Notes: generated by a model not told the origin, from the letters alone. A DNA stretch of 64,000 bases from Streptomyces actinomycinicus (GCF_016741775.1 NZ_JAERRK010000001.1:806001-870000), one strand, 5' to 3'. Positions 24,669 to 39,140 are shown, counted from the first letter of the stretch. Made by a program: numbers and translations.

Positions 24669-26354
24669 ATGAGCCAGCAGCACTCCGCCGCACCGGCCCG
24701 ACACTCCGCCGCCGGCACCGTCGCCGACCGCCGCGACTGGTGGCGGGACGCGGTCATCTACCAGGTCTACCCGCGCAGTTTCGCCGACAGCAACGGCGAC
24801 GGCATGGGCGACCTGGAGGGCGTACGCTCCCGCCTCCCGTACCTGCGCGACCTCGGCGTCGACGCCGTGTGGCTCAGCCCCTTCTACGCCTCCCCGCAGG
24901 CCGACGCCGGCTACGACGTCGCCGACTACCGTGCCGTCGACCCCATGTTCGGCAACCTGCTCGACGCGGACGCGCTGATCCGCGACGCCCACGAGCTGGG
25001 GCTGCGCATCATCGTGGACCTGGTCCCGAACCACTCCTCCGACCAGCACGAGTGGTTCAAGCGGGCCCTCGCCGAGGGCGCGGGCTCGCCGCTGCGCGAG
25101 CGCTACCACTTCCGCCCCGGCAAGGGGAAGAACGGCGAACTGCCGCCCAACGACTGGGAGTCCATCTTCGGCGGGCCGGCCTGGACGCGGGTCACCGAGC
25201 CGGACGGCACGCCCGGTGAGTGGTACCTGCACCTGTTCGCCCCCGAGCAGCCCGACTTCAACTGGGACCACCCGGCCGTCGGCGACGAGTTCCGCTCCAT
25301 CCTGCGCTTCTGGCTGGACATGGGCGTGGACGGCTTCCGCATCGACGTCGCCCACGGTCTGGTCAAGGCCGACGGCCTGCCGGACCTCGGCTCCCACGAC
25401 CAGCTGAAACTGCTGGGCAACGATGTCATGCCGTTCTTCGACCAGGACGGCGTGCACGCCATCTACCGGCAGTGGCGCACGATCTGCGACGAGTACGCGG
25501 GCGAGCGCATCTTCGTGGCGGAGGCCTGGACCCCGACCGTCGAGCGCACCGCCAACTACGTGCGCCCCGACGAACTCCACCAGGCCTTCAACTTCCAGTA
25601 CCTCGGCACCGAATGGGACGCGGAGGAGCTGCGCACGGTCATCGACCGCACCCTGGAGGCCATGCGGCCGGTCGGCGCCCCCGCCACCTGGGTGCTGTCC
25701 AACCACGACGTCACCCGGCACGCCACCCGCTTCGCCAACCCGCCCGGCCTCGGCACCCAGATCCGTACCGCGGGCGACCGGGAACTGGGCCTGCGCCGGG
25801 CCCGCGCCGCCACCCTGCTGATGCTCGCCCTGCCCGGCTCGGCGTACGTCTACCAGGGCGAGGAACTGGGCCTCCCGGACGTCGTGGACCTGCCCGACGA
25901 GGTGCGCCAGGACCCGGCGTACTTCCGCGGGGCCGGCCAGGACGGCTTCCGCGACGGCTGCCGGGTGCCGATCCCGTGGACCCGTACGGGCAGCTCGTAC
26001 GGCTTCGGCAGCGGCGGCAGCTGGCTCCCGCAGCCGGCGAGCTGGGCCGAGCTGAGCGTGGAGGCGCAGACCGGCGTCGCCGACTCCACCCTGGAGCTGT
26101 ACCGGGCCGCCCTGCGCGTGCGGCGGGCGCAGCCGGACCTCGGCGCGGGCGACGCGGTGGAGTGGCTGAGGGCGCCCGAGGGCGTCCTGGCCTTCCGGCG
26201 CGGTGAGTTCGTGTGCGTCGCGAACACCACGGGCGAGTCGGTCATGACCCCGGCGTACGGCCGGCTGCTGCTCGCCAGCGGGGAGATCGCCGAGACCGGC
26301 GGCGAGGCGAAGGTGCCCGCGGACACCACCGTGTGGTGGACCGCGGCGGTCTGA
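24669..26354 (+). CDS. aglA: Intracellular GH13 alpha-glucosidase (oligo-1,6-/alpha-1,4-glucosidase type)
   Basis: A 561-residue cytoplasmic GH13 enzyme with no signal peptide. The conserved regions are in order: WWRDAVIYQVYPRSFADSNGDGMGDL, DLVPNHSSDQH, the nucleophile Asp226 in GFRIDVAHG, acid/base Glu285 in VAEAW and the stabilising Asp347 in LSNHDVTRH. It splits imported maltose and maltodextrins to glucose. Its place behind malEFG and the terminal hairpin with a MalR box after it tie it to the maltose regulon. Exact linkage preference cannot be read with confidence. Confidence 0.92.
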   Translation: MSQQHSAAPARHSAAGTVADRRDWWRDAVIYQVYPRSFADSNGDGMGDLEGVRSRLPYLRDLGVDAVWLSPFYASPQADAGYDVADYRAVDPMFGNLLDADALIRDAHELGLRIIVDLVPNHSSDQHEWFKRALAEGAGSPLRERYHFRPGKGKNGELPPNDWESIFGGPAWTRVTEPDGTPGEWYLHLFAPEQPDFNWDHPAVGDEFRSILRFWLDMGVDGFRIDVAHGLVKADGLPDLGSHDQLKLLGNDVMPFFDQDGVHAIYRQWRTICDEYAGERIFVAEAWTPTVERTANYVRPDELHQAFNFQYLGTEWDAEELRTVIDRTLEAMRPVGAPATWVLSNHDVTRHATRFANPPGLGTQIRTAGDRELGLRRARAATLLMLALPGSAYVYQGEELGLPDVVDLPDEVRQDPAYFRGAGQDGFRDGCRVPIPWTRTGSSYGFGSGGSWLPQPASWAELSVEAQTGVADSTLELYRAALRVRRAQPDLGAGDAVEWLRAPEGVLAFRRGEFVCVANTTGESVMTPAYGRLLLASGEIAETGGEAKVPADTTVWWTAAV

Positions 26355-26372
26355 CGCCCCGTCCGGAAAGTT

Positions 26373-26378
26373 CTTGCA
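26373..26378. promoter_or_regulatory. Single CTTGCA MalR-type box between aglA and the amylase gene
   Basis: CTTGCA in the phrase GTTCTTGCATC, 19 bases after the aglA stop and upstream of the terminator hairpin; it may belong to the amylase promoter region. A lone 6-base match is weak, but the same word recurs in the malR-malE gap. Confidence 0.35.
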
Positions 26379-26391
26379 TCAACTTCACAAC

Positions 26392-26421
26392 GGCCCGCTG
26401 TCTTTCCGGCAGCGGGCCTTT
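26392..26421 (+). terminator. Rho-independent terminator after aglA
   Basis: Arms GGCCCGCTG (26392-26400) and CAGCGGGCC (26410-26418) are perfectly paired, with a 9-base loop and TTT directly after. This is close to the classical form. Confidence 0.8.
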
Positions 26422-26440
26422 AACATCTGCGTCACCGCAA

Positions 26441-26463
26441 GTTTGCTGAAACATTTCAGCAAG
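26441..26463. promoter_or_regulatory. Dyad operator in the alpha-amylase promoter (MalR-type)
   Basis: TTGCTGAAA (26443-26451) and TTTCAGCAA (26454-26462) form a perfect 9-bp dyad with a 2-base spacer, 45 bases before the amylase start. Its right arm read on the other strand is CTTGCTGAAA, the same 10-base word that precedes the pullulanase gene at 27957-27966, pointing to a shared repressor. Confidence 0.7.
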
Positions 26464-26507
26464 CGTCCCCAGCGGTCCTCCCCGCCTTCAATGTCGAAGG
26501 ACCCCAC

Positions 26508-27884
26508 ATGGCACGCAGAATCCTCCCCGCGGTGCTGGCCCTCGCGGCCGCCGCCACCGTTGGCATGAACCCGACGAACGCCGCGGCCGCACCGCCCGGC
26601 ACCAAGGACGTCACCGCCGTCCTCTTCGAGTGGAACTACGCCTCGGTCGCCAAGGAGTGCACCCACACCCTCGGCCCCGCCGGCTACGGATACGTCCAGG
26701 TCTCCCCACCCGCCGAGCACATACCGGGCGCGCAGTGGTGGACGTCGTACCAGCCGGTGTCGTACAAGATCGCGGGCCGCCTCGGCGACCGCACGGCGTT
26801 CCAGAGCATGGTGAACACCTGCCACGCGGCCGGAGTGAAGGTCGTCGTCGACACGGTGGTCAACCACATGGCGGCGGGCAACGGCACCGGCACCGGCGGC
26901 TCGTCGTACACGAAGTACGGCTATCCGGGCCTGTACTCGGGCTACGACTTCGACGACTGCACCGCCCAGGTGTCGAACTACTCCGACCGCTGGAACGTCC
27001 AGCACTGCGAACTCGTCGGCCTGGCGGACCTGGACACCGGCGAGGAGTATGTCCGCAAGACGATCGCCGGATACCTGAACGACCTGCTCACCCTGGGCGT
27101 GGACGGCTTCCGCATCGACGCGGCCAAGCACATCCCGGCCGACGACCTCGCCAACATCAAGAGCCGGCTGACCAACCCCTCGGTCTACTGGAAGCAGGAG
27201 GTCATCTACGGCGCGGGCGAGGCCGTCCAGCCCTCCGAGTACACCGGCAACGGGGACGTCCAGGAGTTCCGCTACGCCTACGACCTCAAGCGCGTCTTCA
27301 CCAGCGAGAAGCTGGCGTACCTCACCAACTACGGTGAGGGCTGGGGATATCTGGGCAGCCCGGCCGCCGGGGTCTTCGTGGACAACCACGACACCGAGCG
27401 CAACGGCAGCACCCTGAACTACAAGGCCGGCGCCGACTACACCCTGGCCAACGTCTTCATGCTCGCCTGGCCGTACGGCGCCCCGGACGTCAACTCCGGC
27501 TACGAATGGTCGGACGTCGACGCCGGACCGCCCAACGGGGGCAAGGTCAACGCCTGTTGGCAGGACGGGTGGAAGTGCCAGCACGCCTGGCCGGAGATCA
27601 TCCGCATGGTCGCCTTCCGCAACGCGACCCGCGGCCAGTCGGTCACCGACTGGTGGGACAACGGCAACGACGCGATCGCGTTCGGCCGGGGCGGCAAGGG
27701 CTACGTGGCCATCAATCACGAGACCGGCAGCCTGACCAGGACGTACCAGACCTCCCTGCCCGCGGGGACCTACTGCAACGTCCAGAACAACACCACGGTG
27801 ACCGTGAACTCCGGCGGGCAGTTCACCGCCACCCTCGGCCCGAACACCGCTCTCGCGATCTACGCGGGCAAGTCCGGTTGCTGA
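26508..27884 (+). CDS. amlA: Secreted alpha-amylase (GH13) without a starch-binding domain
   Basis: A 458-residue exported amylase: signal peptide [19 protein letters not shown] with a cut near AAAA, then the catalytic barrel. Visible regions are [13 protein letters not shown], the nucleophile Asp204 in GFRIDAAKH, Glu238 in GAGEAV and Asp295 in FVDNHDTER, followed by a C-terminal beta domain ending KSGC. It hydrolyses internal alpha-1,4 bonds of starch outside the cell. Several Streptomyces amylases end in a CBM20 starch-binding domain; this one stops before that. The ATG has GAAGG upstream. Confidence 0.93.
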   Translation: MARRILPAVLALAAAATVGMNPTNAAAAPPGTKDVTAVLFEWNYASVAKECTHTLGPAGYGYVQVSPPAEHIPGAQWWTSYQPVSYKIAGRLGDRTAFQSMVNTCHAAGVKVVVDTVVNHMAAGNGTGTGGSSYTKYGYPGLYSGYDFDDCTAQVSNYSDRWNVQHCELVGLADLDTGEEYVRKTIAGYLNDLLTLGVDGFRIDAAKHIPADDLANIKSRLTNPSVYWKQEVIYGAGEAVQPSEYTGNGDVQEFRYAYDLKRVFTSEKLAYLTNYGEGWGYLGSPAAGVFVDNHDTERNGSTLNYKAGADYTLANVFMLAWPYGAPDVNSGYEWSDVDAGPPNGGKVNACWQDGWKCQHAWPEIIRMVAFRNATRGQSVTDWWDNGNDAIAFGRGGKGYVAINHETGSLTRTYQTSLPAGTYCNVQNNTTVTVNSGGQFTATLGPNTALAIYAGKSGC

Positions 27885-27927
27885 ACCCGCAGGGGACGCA
27901 CCACGGTGTCACGGCCCGGGCGGCTGG

Positions 27928-27966
27928 TGAAAGGTCTTTCCATCGCTTTCAAGCCCCTTGCTGAAA
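27928..27966. promoter_or_regulatory. MalR-type elements upstream of the pullulanase gene
   Basis: GAAAG and CTTTC (27929-27939) form a short dyad, and CTTGCTGAAA (27957-27966) repeats the word found in the amylase operator. They lie 100-140 bases before the pullulanase start. Confidence 0.55.
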
Positions 27967-28068
27967 CCTTGCGTTGGCGATACGGTCACGCGGGCGCCCG
28001 GCAGCGGAGCCGCGCCGCGGCGTAGGGGTCGGACCCGAAAGAGCCGTACTCGCAAGGAGTTCCCGCCT

Positions 28069-33471
<5,403 letters not shown>

Positions 33472-33503
33472 GGTCTGGTCGTCGCCGCAGAACAGGAGTG
33501 CTC

Positions 33504-33866
33504 ATGCCGCAGATCACCATCGACTACTCGGACACCATGGAGAACGCCTTCGACCGTGAGGGCTATGCCCTGGCGCTGCACGAGGTGACCGTGGAGATCG
33601 CGGCGGCCAAGCCGGAGGCCTGCAAGACGCAGTTCCGGCCGAGCACCTCCACCGTGTTCGGGTACGAGGACCCCGGGGCGCGCGGGCACGCGATCGTGCA
33701 CGTGACGATCGGGCTCCTCGCCGGACGCAGCGACGAGACGAAGGCACAGCTCGCGCAGGCGGCCCTGGAGCTGCTCCGGGGGCATGTGGCGGAGACCGCG
33801 TTCACCGTGCACGCCTCCGCCGAGGTCCGTGACCTCGACGCGTCGTACCGCAGGTTCGACCGCTAG
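33504..33866 (+). CDS. 5-carboxymethyl-2-hydroxymuconate isomerase-like tautomerase
   Basis: A 120-residue protein of the CHMI branch of the tautomerase superfamily. The start at 33504 (CAGGAG upstream) puts Pro at position 2, which becomes the catalytic N-terminal proline after Met removal; a GTG two codons upstream would hide it. The sequence MPQITIDYSDTM, a mid region FRPSTSTVFGYEDPGARGHAIVHVTIGLLAGRS and the end VHASAEVRDLDA fit the family. The biological substrate is unclear since no homoprotocatechuate genes are nearby. It follows the pullulanase gene by 32 bases and may share its transcript. Confidence 0.83.
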   Translation: MPQITIDYSDTMENAFDREGYALALHEVTVEIAAAKPEACKTQFRPSTSTVFGYEDPGARGHAIVHVTIGLLAGRSDETKAQLAQAALELLRGHVAETAFTVHASAEVRDLDASYRRFDR

Positions 33867-33873
33867 CGTCCGC

Positions 33874-34563
33874 TCAGGACGCCAGGGACATGAGCCGGCC
33901 GGCCAGCTCCGCGAAGGGGCCGTCGGCCGGCTCGTCCTTCACCATCGTCCGCAGCAGCTCGGCCATGTCCGTGTCGTAGGCCGCGCTGACGGCGGCGAGT
34001 GCGGCGAAGTCGTGCACCAGCTGCAGCTCCAGCTCGGCGCGCGGGATGCGCCGGCCGTCCAGCCAGATCAGTGCCGTCGACTCGGCGAGCGAGATCCAGG
34101 AGCGGACGACCAGTTCCAGTCGCGGGGGTGCCTCGGTGACGCCCAGGTGCGAAAGCATCTGGACATAGGCGGCCTGTCGTACGGAGTCGACGAGGGCGTT
34201 GGTCGTCGAGGAGCCGACAGCCGGGCCGCCGCGCATCAGCGCCGAGAAACCGGGCCCGTGCTCGTCCACGAAGTCGAAGAAGCGGCACATCACGCGGAGC
34301 AGCCGGGCGCCGAGCGGACCCTCGTGCGGCTCGGCGAAGCGGCTCGCGAGATCTTCCGAGGCACGCTTCAACGCCGCTTCGTACAGGCTGAGTTTGCCCG
34401 GGAAGTAGTGGTAGACGAGCGGCCGCGAGATGCCCGCGGCCGACGCTATCTCGTCGATGGAGACCTCGTCGGGCGAGCGTCGGCTGAACAGCTCGAGGGC
34501 GACGCCGATCAGCTGCTGCCGACGCTCCTCGACGCCCATCCTGCGGCGAACCCCGGTACTCAT
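33874..34563 (-). CDS. TetR family transcriptional regulator
   Basis: A 229-residue TetR protein. The N-terminal helix-turn-helix is clear: RRQQLIGVALELFSRRSPDEVSIDEIASAAGISRPLVYHYFPGKLSLYEAAL. The C-terminal ligand domain shows no recognisable signature. It is the third gene of a likely operon with a ferredoxin reductase and a ferritin-like hydrolase gene (37-base gap to the former). TetR genes so placed often control their own operon, possibly in response to a lipid-like substrate; the ligand is not inferable. AAGGTG precedes the ATG. Confidence 0.88.
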   Translation of the reverse strand: MSTGVRRRMGVEERRQQLIGVALELFSRRSPDEVSIDEIASAAGISRPLVYHYFPGKLSLYEAALKRASEDLASRFAEPHEGPLGARLLRVMCRFFDFVDEHGPGFSALMRGGPAVGSSTTNALVDSVRQAAYVQMLSHLGVTEAPPRLELVVRSWISLAESTALIWLDGRRIPRAELELQLVHDFAALAAVSAAYDTDMAELLRTMVKDEPADGPFAELAGRLMSLAS

Positions 34564-34599
34564 GCGAACACCTTACCGATTGAATTCGGCCGCACGCGT

Positions 34600-35673
34600 T
34601 CACATGTCGAGCACCAGGCGATCGCTCCGCGCCCGCGACACACAGATCAGCATCGAGTCGCCACGCTCCGCATCCGTCAGCAGCTCGTCCCGGTGATCCA
34701 CCTCCCCCTCCAGCACCCGCTGTTGGCAGGTCCCGCAGAAGCCCTGTTCGCAGGAGTAGGCGGTGTCGGGCAGTGCGCCGCGCACGGCGGCCAGCACGGT
34801 CGAGCCGGCCGGCACGGTCAACGTCCGTCCACTGCGCCGGAGTTCCAGCTCGAACTCGGTGTCGCCGCCGGCGGTGGTGCGCGGCGCGAACCGCTCCAGG
34901 TGCAGGGTGGCACCCGCGGGCAGCTTCTCCTCCACCGCCGCCATCAGGCCTTCGGGGCCGCAGCAGTAGACGGCGGTGCCCTCGGCCGTGTCCGCGAACA
35001 GGGTGGCCAGATCGGGCCGCCCGTCCTCGTCCTCGGCGATCACCGTCACCCGCTCCCGGGCGCCCGGCCCCGCTGCCGTCCCGGCGAGCCCCTGCACCTC
35101 CTCCAGGAACGGCATCGAGGCGCGCGTCCGGCCGCCGTACAGCAGCCGCCACTCGGTGCCCTCCGGCAGCGCCCGCAGCATCGGCAGGATCGGGGTGATG
35201 CCGATACCGCCCGCGACGAAGACGTACGCGGGCGCCTCGGCCAGGGGGAAACGGTTCCTCGGTCCGCGCACCTCCAGCTCCATGCCCTCGGTCAGCTGCT
35301 CGTGCACCTCCCGGGAGCCGCCCCGCCCGTCCTCCACCAGCCGGGCGGCGACCGTGTAGGAGGAGGTGTCCTGGGGATCCCCGCACAGCGAGTACTGCCG
35401 GACGAGCCCTGACGGCAGCACCAGGTCGAGATGGGCGCCCGGCTCCCAGCGCGGCAACCCGCCACCCTCCAGACGGAGTCGGACGACCCCGTCGGCGACC
35501 GTCTCGTGCGAGGTGAGCAGGAGCCGCAGGGCCCGGGAGCGGGGCCGGCCGGAGACCGGCGGGTCCAGCGCGGGCAGCGGCCACAGCGGTGAGACCCGGA
35601 CCCGGCGGCGCAGGGCCCGGCGGGTGAGCAGGGCGGCGCCCGCGACGAGCGCGACCGTGCGCAGCCGGGGCAT
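34600..35673 (-). CDS. Ferredoxin reductase-type oxidoreductase with C-terminal [2Fe-2S] domain
   Basis: A 357-residue PDR/VanB-like electron transfer protein. An N-terminal hydrophobic stretch (RTVALVAGAALL) may anchor it. Then come the FMN/FAD barrel with VRQYSLCGDP, the NAD domain with GGIGITPILPML and VYCCGPEGLM, and a plant-type ferredoxin domain with the ligands in SCEQGFCGTC plus a later Cys in MLICVSRA. It passes electrons from NAD(P)H to a partner oxygenase. Its start overlaps the stop of the ferritin-like hydrolase gene (ATGA at 35672-35675), so that protein is the likely partner. Confidence 0.9.
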   Translation of the reverse strand: MPRLRTVALVAGAALLTRRALRRRVRVSPLWPLPALDPPVSGRPRSRALRLLLTSHETVADGVVRLRLEGGGLPRWEPGAHLDLVLPSGLVRQYSLCGDPQDTSSYTVAARLVEDGRGGSREVHEQLTEGMELEVRGPRNRFPLAEAPAYVFVAGGIGITPILPMLRALPEGTEWRLLYGGRTRASMPFLEEVQGLAGTAAGPGARERVTVIAEDEDGRPDLATLFADTAEGTAVYCCGPEGLMAAVEEKLPAGATLHLERFAPRTTAGGDTEFELELRRSGRTLTVPAGSTVLAAVRGALPDTAYSCEQGFCGTCQQRVLEGEVDHRDELLTDAERGDSMLICVSRARSDRLVLDM

Positions 35674-36569
35674 CACGCACCTGCCTTCTGCGCGGCGAGC
35701 GCGGCGGGGGAGGAGGCCAGGTACGCCACGGCCTGGGCGGTGGAGCCCTCCTGGGAAGGGTGGTAGCTGCGGCTGAGGTAGCGCGGGACGGACCTGAGCA
35801 TGTCCCCGGTGGCGGGGAGCGTGCCCTGCCGGCCGCGCACGTAGAAGTCCTTGAGGGAGGCCTTCGGGTCCGTCAGCGTCGGATCGTTCTCCAGGAAGAA
35901 GCGGATCCCGCGCTGCCACAGGAACACCAGCGCCGAGAAGGCCGTCGCCCAGGTACGCGCCCGGCGCCGGTAGCCGCCGTCGACGTGCAGGAACAGGTCG
36001 AAGGCCACGGACCTGTGCTCGACCTCCTCGGCGCCGTGCCAGCGCAGCAGGTCCAGCATGGTCGGGTCGGCGCCGCGCCGGTCCAGCTCGGCGGCGTTGA
36101 GCACCCAGTCGCCGAGGAAGGCCGTGTAGTGCTCGATGGCCGCGATCAGCGCGACCCGCTCCATCAGCCACCACCTGCGGGCCCTGCCCGGCGGCAGCGT
36201 GCGGTCGCCCAGCAGCTTCTCGAAGAACCAGTCGACCTGCGCGGTGTACGGCGTCGGGTCGAGTCCCTGTTCCCGCAGGTGCGGCAGCACCTCGTCGTGG
36301 GCCCGGGAGTGCATGGCCTCCTGCCCGATGAAGCCGAGGACGTCCTCACGGAGCCGGTCGTCCCGGATCAGCGGCAGCACCTGCTTGTAGACGTGCACGA
36401 ACCATCGCTCCCCGGCGGGCAGCAGCAGGTGCAGCACATTGATGGTGTGCGTGGTGAACGGATCGCCGGGCACCCAGTGCAGCGGTGTGTCCTCCCACGA
36501 GAAGGACACGTTGCGGGCCTTGAGCGCGATGCGTTCGGACTCCACGGACCGGGCCGGCGTGTTAGACAT
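35673..36569 (-). CDS. Ferritin-like 'metal-dependent hydrolase' family protein (PF10118 type)
   Basis: A 298-residue all-helical protein. The metal-ligand candidates are spaced as in diiron helical bundles: GQEAMHSRAH, AAIEHYTAFLGDW and HGAEEVEHRSVAFD, each with Glu and His on one helix face. The family is annotated as predicted metal-dependent hydrolase but looks like a diiron oxygenase, which fits its coupling to a ferredoxin reductase by ATGA overlap. The pair recalls alkane or lipid hydroxylation systems; substrate unknown. First gene of the operon. Confidence 0.82.
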   Translation of the reverse strand: MSNTPARSVESERIALKARNVSFSWEDTPLHWVPGDPFTTHTINVLHLLLPAGERWFVHVYKQVLPLIRDDRLREDVLGFIGQEAMHSRAHDEVLPHLREQGLDPTPYTAQVDWFFEKLLGDRTLPPGRARRWWLMERVALIAAIEHYTAFLGDWVLNAAELDRRGADPTMLDLLRWHGAEEVEHRSVAFDLFLHVDGGYRRRARTWATAFSALVFLWQRGIRFFLENDPTLTDPKASLKDFYVRGRQGTLPATGDMLRSVPRYLSRSYHPSQEGSTAQAVAYLASSPAALAAQKAGA

Positions 36570-36679
36570 GGCGTCAATGTACTGGCGGGTAGGACGCCTG
36601 AGAAGCCCCGTGGCCCAGCTTGTTTACGCGGATGTCAGCAACCGTCAGGGTCGCCAGTCGTGGTCGGTCGCCGCCGTCC

Positions 36680-38590
36680 CTACCGCAGCCCGCTGATCGC
36701 CCGGCCGTCCGACAACGTACCGGCCAGGTCGGCCCGGGCCCCCTGCTCGGCCTTCGCGGCCAGCAACGGCCCGTGCCCGGACGCGGTGACCCCACCGGTC
36801 GCCCGGATCGAGGAGGTGCCCTCGCCGCCCGCCGCCAGCAGGTACCAGTGCCCGCCCGCCGACTTCCACAGCACCCCGGCCAGCACCTGCGGATCCCGCG
36901 GCCCGCAGGCCGGCACGTCCGTGCCCTTGGCGACCACCGCACCGGCCGCCCCGCCCGGCGTACGGAACTGGGCCAGCGCGGCCGTGCCGGCACCGCGCCA
37001 GGTCTCGGCCCTGGTGCACACCCAGGTGCCGGACCCGCTGCCGTCGGGCAGCGGCTGCTGCGCGAACGCCCAGGCGTTGACGCTCCGGACGCCCGCCGAG
37101 CGCTCGGCCGACAGCGAGCACGCGAACGGCGCCCAGGTGCGCAGGGCCTCGGCGCCGGACGCTTCCCCGGCCGAGCCGGGCCGGCCGGCCGTGAGGTGCG
37201 CCGGGACCAGCTCCCCCAGGTCGGTGACCAGCCGGCTGCCCGTGGCGTCGGTCAGCTGGAGCACGGTCCACGAGGTGCAGGTGCCGGACTGCAGGGCGGG
37301 GCTGGCCAGCGGTGCGGTGACGCCGTCGGACAGCGGGAGTGGCTGCGCGGCCGAGTCCGGCTCGGTCAGGTCCCGCTGCGCCGCCTTCGTCACCCAGGGC
37401 GCGGTCAGGTAGCGGACGTTGCCGTCGGAGCGGCCCAGCACCAGGGCGCCCGCCCCGGCGTCCGTCGCGCCGTCGACCCGGGCGAAGTCGAGGGCCGCGC
37501 CCCGGGTGCCGTCCCTCGGTTCGGCATAGCGGGCGATGCGCAGGCCGTCGTGGAGGATCACCACCCGGGCGTTGTCGACCTCGCCCGCGTACAGCAGCTG
37601 CGGCGGACCGGCCGGTCCGCCGGTCTGGGTGCCGGGGGTCGCCGAGACGCGGACCGTCTCGCCGGGCCGGGCCCAGACGGCGAGGGCGCGGCGCAGCAGG
37701 GCCTTGTCGCCGGTGAGCGGGCCGCGTGCCGGCCACACGGAGAAGTCGGTGCGGGCCGAGGTCTGCCAGGCGGTGGGGGAGACCCGGGTCAGCCTGCCGG
37801 GGTCGAGGGCGGCCTCGGCGGCCGGGTTCCCGGCGTAGACGGGTGCGGCGGCGCCGTCGGGGCCCCAGCCGCCGCTCGGCAGGGCGAGCAGCGTGCCGCA
37901 CACCGCGAGCGCGGCGGCCGCGACGAGTGCCGCCTTGGTGTGCTGGCGGCGGCGCATCAGATCGGTGGGCCGGGCCTGCAGCGAGCAGGGGTCGAACTCG
38001 GGCGAGGAGAGCAGCCCCGGCTGCACCGGCACGCTGTTCGCCGACGCCAGCGCGCCGCCCGGATCCTCCACCCCGGCGGCCCCGAGGATCTCGCGGACGG
38101 CGGGGTCGGGCAGCTGCTCCAGGCCGCGCAGCACGTAGGCGGCGCGGGCGGGGCCGGACAGGGCCGACAGCCGCTGGTCCAGGGCGAGTTCGTCGGCGCC
38201 GCCCGAACGCGGGAACAGCCGCAGGCCCCACACCTGGGGGAGGAGCGGCGGGAGCTGGGGGAGCCGGGGCAGTCCCTTGCGGGGGCGGGCCGGCTCCAGA
38301 GCGGCCCGCAGGACCCGCTCGCGCAGATAGACGTACCCGGGGTCGCCGTCCCCGCCCGAGGCCTGGGCCGGGATCGCGGCCGGCTGCTTGCGTCCCCGGG
38401 GCAGGGCGCGCTGGGCGAGGGCGTGTGCGGTCAGCACGCGGCGGCTGCGGCCGAGTCCCGGCGGCAGCACGAGGTAGGCGAGCCTGACCAGCCGGGGGTA
38501 GTGCTCGACGAGCGCGGCCTCGGCCTGTTCGAGGTCGACCGGACCGGCGGAGACGGGCGCGTGACGCTGGGCTACATCCTGTGACTGCAC
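36680..38590 (-). CDS. Membrane protein with degenerate ECF sigma-like N-terminal half
   Basis: A 636-residue protein not matched to a named family. Residues about 20-62 (EAALVEHYPRLVRLAYLVLP, then AHALAQRAL) resemble sigma factor region 2 and residues 138-185 (LDQRLSALSGPARAAYVLRGLEQLPDPAVREILGAAG) resemble region 4, but the DNA-contact residues are poorly kept. A single span at about 218-238 follows RRRQHTK, and about 400 external residues follow, with paired cysteines in CTSWTVLQL and ACSLSAE. The GTG at 38590 has a weak ribosome site, so the start is uncertain. Role unknown. Confidence 0.75.
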   Translation of the reverse strand: MQSQDVAQRHAPVSAGPVDLEQAEAALVEHYPRLVRLAYLVLPPGLGRSRRVLTAHALAQRALPRGRKQPAAIPAQASGGDGDPGYVYLRERVLRAALEPARPRKGLPRLPQLPPLLPQVWGLRLFPRSGGADELALDQRLSALSGPARAAYVLRGLEQLPDPAVREILGAAGVEDPGGALASANSVPVQPGLLSSPEFDPCSLQARPTDLMRRRQHTKAALVAAAALAVCGTLLALPSGGWGPDGAAAPVYAGNPAAEAALDPGRLTRVSPTAWQTSARTDFSVWPARGPLTGDKALLRRALAVWARPGETVRVSATPGTQTGGPAGPPQLLYAGEVDNARVVILHDGLRIARYAEPRDGTRGAALDFARVDGATDAGAGALVLGRSDGNVRYLTAPWVTKAAQRDLTEPDSAAQPLPLSDGVTAPLASPALQSGTCTSWTVLQLTDATGSRLVTDLGELVPAHLTAGRPGSAGEASGAEALRTWAPFACSLSAERSAGVRSVNAWAFAQQPLPDGSGSGTWVCTRAETWRGAGTAALAQFRTPGGAAGAVVAKGTDVPACGPRDPQVLAGVLWKSAGGHWYLLAAGGEGTSSIRATGGVTASGHGPLLAAKAEQGARADLAGTLSDGRAISGLR

Positions 38591-38639
38591 GTCCGGGAGA
38601 ACGAGCGGACCGTCGGTTGGTCACCGCCGGACGGGTGAT

Positions 38640-39140
38640 TCACCCTTCGGGCTCGACCAGGGCCCGCGCGTAGTTCGCCATCGACCGCTGGTAGCGCGGC
38701 AGATGGGCGGCGAGGGCGCCGAGGACGAGGGACAGGCCCTCGCGGTCACGGCCGAGACTCGACAGGCACAGCGCCAGCGTCGCCCGGACCGCGTCGTCCA
38801 ACTCGTCCGAAGGAGCGACCAGTTCCGGGGTCAGCAGCTTGACGCCCTCCTCCGGACGCCCGAGGTTCCGCAGCGAGCTGGCCAGCTGGATCCTGGCACG
38901 CCGGCCCTTGTACCCGCGCAGCCCGCGGTCCAGCGCCTCCCAGTACAGCGGCACCGCCTTGTCGGAGTGCCCGGTCGAGTCCCAGGCGCAGGCCTGTTCG
39001 AAGGGGCCGAGCGGGCTCCCGGCCGGCAGCTCGGCGACCAGCGCGTCGATCACGGCCCGGAATGCGTGGGCCTGTTCTTCCGGCCAGTCGTCGAAGGCGG
39101 ACCATGCGGCGGCCACCCGGTCTTCCCAGTCCTCGTTCAC
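38640..39140 (-). CDS. Tetratricopeptide repeat protein
   Basis: A 166-residue soluble helical protein. Helix pairs with TPR-like spacing are seen: FEQACAWDSTGHSDKAVPLYWEALDRGL, ARIQLASSLRNLGRPEEGVKLLTPEL and RATLALCLSSLGRDREGLSLVLGALAAHL. The family occurs widely in actinobacteria and probably mediates protein contacts. GTG 39140 was chosen because GAGG precedes it; an ATG six codons upstream lacks support. No partner is evident; the sigma-like membrane protein gene follows on the same strand about 50 bases on. Confidence 0.82.
   Translation of the reverse strand: MNEDWEDRVAAAWSAFDDWPEEQAHAFRAVIDALVAELPAGSPLGPFEQACAWDSTGHSDKAVPLYWEALDRGLRGYKGRRARIQLASSLRNLGRPEEGVKLLTPELVAPSDELDDAVRATLALCLSSLGRDREGLSLVLGALAAHLPRYQRSMANYARALVEPEG

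Noticed and set aside
36620..38624. Long frames on both strands over the sigma-like membrane protein
   Set aside because: Only the minus-strand frame 36680-38590 shows a membrane span, ordered hydrophobicity and sigma-like helices; the others are low-complexity Arg/Gly/Pro shadows.
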